Shown here: positions 6,117-10,247 of the stretch, piece by piece
Position numbering within the stretch: the first letter of the stretch is position 1
How the letters are laid out: every line of letters begins with the position of its first letter
Assembly (NCBI GenBank): GCA_017391185.1
Contig: JAFOZN010000087.1
Span: 1-10,247, forward strand
DNA from: Alistipes sp.
Lineage (GTDB): Bacteria > Bacteroidota > Bacteroidia > Bacteroidales > Rikenellaceae
Direction: 5' to 3'
Length of the DNA: 10,247 nucleotides
Notes under the pieces: generated by a model
The model's database searches: none
What the model saw: only the letters and a program-made list of their open reading frames with translations
Told to the model about the DNA's origin: nothing
Translations under genes and position numbers: made by a program

Positions 6117-7271
6117 ATGGATCAGATTCAGAATAATATGCCGATGCTTCAGGAGGAGCAGGAGATTGATCTCGTTGCTTTGGTTAAAAAGATGTGGCTC
6201 AACAAGGGCTTGATCATTAAGCTGACTGCAGTCTTTATGGTTTTGGGCTTGTTGGTAGCACTTTTCAGCTCAAAGGTTTATACCACCTCATGTGATATCG
6301 TGCCTCAGACATCAAAGGGTGCTAAAGGTGGCGGTATGAGTTCATTGGCTGCATTGGCTGGTATTAATATTAATGATGGTCGGAGTGGAGCAGAGCTTTC
6401 TCCACTGGTGTACCAGAACATTATGAATAGCACATCCTTCCGTAAGGAGTTGATGCAGACTAAGATTGACTTTGAGGAGGCAGGTCGTCCTGTTAGTTTC
6501 TATGAGTATTATACCAGCGAGGAGTTTAATAAGCCAACGGTATTGAGCTATATCATGAAATACACGATTGGTCTTCCGGGTGTAATCATGAATGCGATTC
6601 GCGGTGAGCAGCCAGAGCCAGATTATAGCTTATTGGGAGGAGCTTCGGCTATTGAGACTATCTCGAAGGATGATTTCAAGGTGCTGAAAATTTTGGAATC
6701 ATGCATCTCAATGACTTTGGATAACAAGAATGGTTATTTGACAATTACTGCCAATATGCCAGAGGCTTTGGCGGCGGCTCAGCTTGCGCAGGCATCGGTA
6801 GAGTTGTTGCAGAAGTATATCACCAAGTTCAAGATCGAGAAGGTGCAGTCAAACCTTGATTTTGTGCAGGAGCGTTATAATGAGGCTAAGGGAAATTTTG
6901 AGGATATTCAGTCTCGCCGAGCAAAGTTCCGTGATGCTAACCATAACTCTGTGAAGTATGCAGCACGTGTAGAGCAGGAAAAATTGGATGCCGAGTACAC
7001 TTTGGCGATGAATCTTTATAGCGAGCTTGCTACACAGTTGGAGCAGGCAAAGATCAATGTCAAGGAGACCACTCCGATTTTGACTGTTATTCGTCCTGTG
7101 ACTGTACCATATAAGAAGAGTAAACCTCAGCGTGCAATGATTTTGTTGGCTTTCACCTTCTTGGGCTTTGCTGCTGGTGCAGGTTTGGTGCTTGTGTCGC
7201 AGACTTTGGCTCAGTTTGTCGGAGAGGAGCGAGTTGGTAAATACATCAAGGAGTTGCCAGCCGAGGAGTAA
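6117..7271 (+). CDS. Wzz-type polysaccharide chain-length/co-polymerase protein, no kinase domain
   Basis: A 384-residue inner-membrane protein of the Wzz chain-length-determinant family, expected to set polymer length and bridge to the exporter encoded 7 nt upstream. An N-terminal cytoplasmic stretch with EEQEIDLVALVKKMW (13-27) precedes transmembrane helix 1 (about 31-50). The periplasmic part has a glycine-rich GMSSLAALAGININ motif (73-86), common in this family, and a long helical, probably coiled-coil region (about 218-315). A proline-containing segment PVTVPYKKSKPQ (327-338) leads into transmembrane helix 2 (about 340-360). Only about 24 cytoplasmic residues follow, so the tyrosine-kinase domain of Wzc-type proteins, with Walker motifs and Tyr-rich tail, is absent. 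It could be a partner of a kinase encoded elsewhere or a kinase-independent Wzz. The ATG at 6117 is chosen because it fits the family N-terminus and the tight spacing; translational coupling to the exporter is likely. Confidence 0.93.
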   Translation: MDQIQNNMPMLQEEQEIDLVALVKKMWLNKGLIIKLTAVFMVLGLLVALFSSKVYTTSCDIVPQTSKGAKGGGMSSLAALAGININDGRSGAELSPLVYQNIMNSTSFRKELMQTKIDFEEAGRPVSFYEYYTSEEFNKPTVLSYIMKYTIGLPGVIMNAIRGEQPEPDYSLLGGASAIETISKDDFKVLKILESCISMTLDNKNGYLTITANMPEALAAAQLAQASVELLQKYITKFKIEKVQSNLDFVQERYNEAKGNFEDIQSRRAKFRDANHNSVKYAARVEQEKLDAEYTLAMNLYSELATQLEQAKINVKETTPILTVIRPVTVPYKKSKPQRAMILLAFTFLGFAAGAGLVLVSQTLAQFVGEERVGKYIKELPAEE

Positions 7272-7313
7272 ATAATAGAAAGTGCTCAAGCAAAGTTTTA
7301 ATAGATAAAAGTT

Positions 7314-8513
7314 ATGCCACAGATATCCGAAAGAGCTGTCCAGATGCCCGCTTCGCCAATTAGGAAGTTGGTGCCGTTGGCAGATGCTGCAAAGAAGCGA
7401 GGTACAAAGATCTATCATCTCAATATCGGTCAGCCCGATTTGCCATCTCCCAAGGAGGCATTGGAGGCTTTGCGAGAGGTTGATAGAGATATCTTGGAGT
7501 ATAGCCCAAGTGATGGCTATCTCTCGCTGAGAGAGAAACTCGTGGCATATTATGATCAATATCAGATTAAACTCTCGGCCGATGATATTATCATCACCAC
7601 GGGTGGCTCGGAGGCGGTATTATTCGCCTTTATGTCGTGCCTGAATCCTGGTGATGAGATTATCGTACCAGAGCCAGCCTATGCCAACTATATGGCCTTT
7701 GCAATCTCGGCGGGCGCGGTGATCCGTACCGTATCGACCTCTATCGAGGAGGGTTTTGCCTTGCCTAAGGTGGAGCAGTTTGAGGAGCTTATAAATGAGC
7801 GTACTCGTGGAATCTTGATCTGTAATCCTAATAATCCTACGGGTTATCTCTATACCCGTAAGGAGATGAATCGTATTAGGGATATTGTCAAGAAGTATGA
7901 CCTGTTCCTCTTCTCGGATGAGGTCTATCGAGAGTTTATCTATACAGGTTCGCCATATATCTCGGCATGCCATCTTGAGGGAATAGAGCAGAATGTCGTC
8001 TTGATTGACTCTGTGTCGAAGCGATATTCTGAGTGTGGTATCCGTATTGGTGCATTGATTACCAAGAATAAGACTCTGCGTAATGCGGTGATGAAGTTTT
8101 GTCAGGCGCGTTTGAGTCCGCCTTTGTTGGGCCAGATTGTGGCAGAGGCCTCGATTGATGCCCCACGTTCATATATGATTCGTACCTACGAGGAGTATAT
8201 CGAGCGTAGAAATTGCCTGATTGATGGGTTGAATAAGATCCCTGGAGTGTATTCTCCTATCCCGATGGGTGCATTCTATACCGTTGCGCGTCTGCCTATT
8301 GATGATAGTGATAAGTTCTGCGCATGGTGCCTTGAGGAGTTTGAGTATGAGGGTGAGACCGTCATGATGGCTCCAGCATCAGGTTTCTATACCGATCCTA
8401 ATAAGGGACGCAATGAGGTGCGTATTGCCTATGTTCTCAAGAAGGAGGATTTGCGCCGAGCATTGTTTGTTTTAAGCAAGGCTTTGGAGGCATATCCAGG
8501 TAGGGTAGAGTAG
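7314..8513 (+). CDS. PLP-dependent class I/II aminotransferase (aspartate aminotransferase-like)
   Basis: A 399-residue fold-type I aminotransferase of normal length. Cofactor and substrate residues are all present: GGSEA (97-101) for the PLP phosphate, Y124 in EPAYANY, NPNNPTG (171-177, N174), SDEVYREF (201-208, with D202 pairing the pyridine nitrogen and Y205), the Schiff-base Lys K236 in DSVSKRYSECGIRIG (232-246), and the carboxylate-binding R370 in NEVRIAYV. HLNIGQPDLPSP (35-46) is the usual N-terminal substrate motif. The lysine region reads SKRYSECGIR instead of the common SKxxxMTGWR, a variant I associate with a Bacteroidota subgroup. Amino-acid specificity cannot be read; aspartate, aromatic or alanine transamination are all possible. 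It begins 42 nt after the Wzz gene with no promoter between them and ends before a terminator, so it is probably co-transcribed with the export pair. Whether it works with them is unknown: it is not of the DegT/DnrJ sugar-aminotransferase type. Confidence 0.9.
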   Translation: MPQISERAVQMPASPIRKLVPLADAAKKRGTKIYHLNIGQPDLPSPKEALEALREVDRDILEYSPSDGYLSLREKLVAYYDQYQIKLSADDIIITTGGSEAVLFAFMSCLNPGDEIIVPEPAYANYMAFAISAGAVIRTVSTSIEEGFALPKVEQFEELINERTRGILICNPNNPTGYLYTRKEMNRIRDIVKKYDLFLFSDEVYREFIYTGSPYISACHLEGIEQNVVLIDSVSKRYSECGIRIGALITKNKTLRNAVMKFCQARLSPPLLGQIVAEASIDAPRSYMIRTYEEYIERRNCLIDGLNKIPGVYSPIPMGAFYTVARLPIDDSDKFCAWCLEEFEYEGETVMMAPASGFYTDPNKGRNEVRIAYVLKKEDLRRALFVLSKALEAYPGRVE

Positions 8514-8551
8514 CTGCGATAAAGCTAAGTTATAGCAGATATGATATATTT

Positions 8552-8598
8552 AGAGAGACTTTTGCTCAATGGTTGGGCAGAAGTCTCTCTTGCTTTTG
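8552..8598 (+). terminator. Hairpin terminator ending the export/aminotransferase unit
   Basis: A near-perfect 16-bp stem: AGAGAGACTTTTGCTC (8552-8567) pairs with GGGCAGAAGTCTCTCT (8575-8590), with two T-G wobbles, around the 7-nt loop AATGGTT. It is followed by TGCTTTTG, a moderately U-rich tail. It lies 38 nt after the aminotransferase stop and directly before the glpK promoter, separating the two transcripts. Confidence 0.85.
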
Positions 8599-8607
8599 TG
8601 GGATTAG

Positions 8608-8638
8608 TTGCAAAATGAAAATAAAATAGCTAAATTTG
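8608..8638 (+). promoter_or_regulatory. glpK promoter (Bacteroidota -33/-7 type)
   Basis: TTG at 8608-8610 and TAAATTTG at 8631-8638 are separated by 20 nt; both boxes match the consensus. The predicted start is near 8642-8646, giving a leader of about 60 nt to the ATG at 8706. Confidence 0.75.
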
Positions 8639-8705
8639 TAATGATGACCATACGAAGTGGAATCTTCTTTGCGTTTTTAAGACCTAAACCTAAAACTATT
8701 CTATA

Positions 8706-10190
8706 ATGGGAAAATATATTCTTTCGCTCGATCAGGGCACAAGTAGCTCACGAGCTATTGTTTTTGACCATCAGGGACAAATCTGTTCCATGGCGCAACG
8801 AGAATTTACTCAATACTTCCCCAAACCTGGTTGGGTGGAGCATAACCCTCATGAGATATGGTCATCTCAGGCTTCGGTTATAGCCGAGGCTATATCACTC
8901 ATCGGTATCAATGGTTTGGATATTGCGGGTATTGGTATTACCAATCAGCGCGAGACTACCATCGTATGGGATAGAGAGACTGAAGAGCCTATCTATAATG
9001 CTATCGTATGGCAGGATCGCCGTACCTCGGAGTATTGTGATAGCCTTAAGGCTGATGGATATACCGAGATGATTCGTTCTCGTACGGGACTTATCATCGA
9101 TGCCTATTTCAGTGCCACCAAGATTAAGTGGATCTTGGATAATGTAAAGGGCGCAAGGGAGCGTGCCGAGCAGGGTAAGTTGATGTTCGGTACGGTAGAT
9201 ACATGGCTTATCTGGCGTTTGACACGTGGCGAGGTACATGTCACCGATGTAAGTAATGCTTCGCGTACAATGCTCTTTAATATCCACACTTTGCAGTGGG
9301 ATGAGGAGCTTTTGCGCCTGTTCGATATTCCACTTTCGATGATGCCTGAGGTTCGCTCATCGAGCGAGGTATATGGAGCTACCCAATCTACCATCTTTGC
9401 ACATAGAGTACCTATCGCAGGTATCGCTGGTGATCAGCAGGCGGCACTCTTTGGTCAGATGTGTGTCGAGCCCGGCTCGGTGAAGAATACCTATGGTACG
9501 GGTTGTTTCCTTTTGATGAATAGTGGAGAAAAACCTATTGATTCGAAGAATAATCTGCTCACCACCGTAGCGTGGAAGATTGGTGATAAGGTAAACTATG
9601 CTCTTGAGGGTAGTATCTTCGTGGGAGGCTCTGTGGTGCAGTGGCTCAGAGATGGATTGGGTATAATACGCTCTTCTTCTGAGATTGAGGCTTTGGCAGC
9701 GAGTGTGCCCGATACTGCGGGAGTCTATTTTGTACCTGCTCTGACAGGTCTTGCTGCTCCATATTGGGATCAATATGCCAGAGGCAGTATCAGTGGAATT
9801 AGCCGAGGTACTACCGCAGCCCACATAGCTCGTGCAGCGTTGGAGGGTATTGCTTATCAGACGTTGGATATTGTAGATGCTATGCAGCGCGATGCGGGTA
9901 TTGATCTTAGGGAGTTGAAGGTCGATGGAGGAGCTGCGCGCAACAATCTTTTGATGCAGTTCCAAGCAGATGTGCTTTCTACTAAAGTTATACGTCCGAA
10001 GGTGACCGAGACTACGGCCCTTGGTGCTACATATCTGGCGGGTTTGGCAGTTGGATTCTGGGGTAGTGTAGATGAGATTCGAGAGCAGTGGCAGGCCGAT
10101 CAGATCTTTGAGCCTAAGGCAGACGCCGAGACTATAGCCAAGTCTATTGCTGGTTGGCACGATGCCGTGGGTAGAGTCTTGGTGAAGTAA
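8706..10190 (+). CDS. glpK: Glycerol kinase
   Basis: Phosphorylates glycerol with ATP to sn-glycerol 3-phosphate in the cytoplasm, the entry step of glycerol use. The 494 residues match the family length (E. coli 502), with two FGGY-kinase domains. Visible motifs are [13 protein letters not shown] (9-21, phosphate loop), GITNQRETT (77-85, with R82 and E83 contacting glycerol), WQDRRT (102-107), Y134, [12 protein letters not shown] (181-192), [12 protein letters not shown] (239-250, catalytic base D243 and Q244), [10 protein letters not shown] (263-272, F268) and TGLAAPYWD (347-355), followed by [17 protein letters not shown] (406-422). The loop 226-234 (TQSTIFAHR) lacks the HPr-phosphorylated His found in Gram-positive enzymes and does not resemble the Gly-rich E. 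coli loop that binds fructose-1,6-bisphosphate. Control is therefore probably transcriptional, from the promoter at 8608-8638. The start codon overlaps an upstream TAA as TAATG, with no Shine-Dalgarno. The next frame begins 34 nt downstream. Confidence 0.97.
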   Translation: MGKYILSLDQGTSSSRAIVFDHQGQICSMAQREFTQYFPKPGWVEHNPHEIWSSQASVIAEAISLIGINGLDIAGIGITNQRETTIVWDRETEEPIYNAIVWQDRRTSEYCDSLKADGYTEMIRSRTGLIIDAYFSATKIKWILDNVKGARERAEQGKLMFGTVDTWLIWRLTRGEVHVTDVSNASRTMLFNIHTLQWDEELLRLFDIPLSMMPEVRSSSEVYGATQSTIFAHRVPIAGIAGDQQAALFGQMCVEPGSVKNTYGTGCFLLMNSGEKPIDSKNNLLTTVAWKIGDKVNYALEGSIFVGGSVVQWLRDGLGIIRSSSEIEALAASVPDTAGVYFVPALTGLAAPYWDQYARGSISGISRGTTAAHIARAALEGIAYQTLDIVDAMQRDAGIDLRELKVDGGAARNNLLMQFQADVLSTKVIRPKVTETTALGATYLAGLAVGFWGSVDEIREQWQADQIFEPKADAETIAKSIAGWHDAVGRVLVK

Positions 10191-10224
10191 GGTGAAGCTA
10201 ATAACCTATTAACATAACCAAACT

Positions 10225-10247
10225 ATGGAGATTACACTTTTTACCAA
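10225..10247 (+). CDS. Start of a downstream gene, cut by the window edge
   Basis: An ATG at 10225 opens MEITLFT and runs off the right edge after seven codons. It lies 34 nt after glpK with no terminator hairpin between, and the preceding sequence is A-rich (AACATAACCAAACT), like the other starts here. Co-transcription with glpK is likely. A glycerol facilitator (MIP/aquaporin family) is the commonest partner in this position and a hydrophobic N-terminus would fit, but seven residues cannot identify it. Confidence 0.5.

Noticed and set aside
6117..7271. Wzc-type tyrosine kinase
   Set aside because: The protein ends about 24 residues after the second membrane helix, with no Walker A/B motif and no Tyr-rich tail, and the next gene is an aminotransferase rather than a separate kinase.

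Overview
The window comes from a member of the Bacteroidota, most likely the order Bacteroidales. Three things point there. Upstream regions carry the phylum-specific promoter pattern (TTG about 19-21 nt before TAnnTTTG). No start codon has a convincing Shine-Dalgarno sequence. The gene families (secreted GH16, sialidase-like protein, multi-SLBB polysaccharide exporter, hexameric GdhA) are typical of the group. The genus cannot be fixed from this sequence alone.

Layout: (1) 1-306, minus strand: the first 102 codons of a secreted sialidase-like (BNR/Asp-box) protein that runs off the left edge. (2) 307-564: an AT-rich divergent spacer holding a weak promoter for that gene, an 18-bp dyad and a good gdhA promoter. 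(3) 565-1920, plus: gdhA, NADP-type glutamate dehydrogenase, closed by a strong hairpin terminator. (4) 2004-2882, minus: a secreted GH16 beta-glucanase convergent with gdhA. (5) 2963-3562, plus: an FMN-binding flavin-reductase-like protein, divergent from GH16 with closely packed promoters. (6) 3749-8513, plus: a probable three-gene unit of a polysaccharide export protein (six SLBB-like modules), a Wzz-type chain-length protein and a class I/II PLP aminotransferase. It has one recognisable promoter in front and one hairpin terminator behind. (7) 8706-10190, plus: glpK with its own promoter. A further reading frame starts at 10225 and is cut by the right edge.

Functionally the window mixes central nitrogen and carbon entry points (ammonia assimilation by GdhA, glycerol phosphorylation by GlpK) with surface-glycan biology: two secreted glycan-active proteins and an outer-membrane/inner-membrane polysaccharide export pair. 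The export pair has no glycosyltransferase, flippase, polymerase or initiating transferase beside it, so its polymer must be made from genes elsewhere.

There are no RNA genes, CRISPR arrays, insertion sequences or attachment sites that I can see. No gene-free stretch exceeds 300 bases (the largest is 307-564). I see mostly ordinary chromosomal genes and no clear new system. The items most worth checking are the orphan export operon, its six-module exporter without a lipobox, and the regulatory DNA between the divergent genes.
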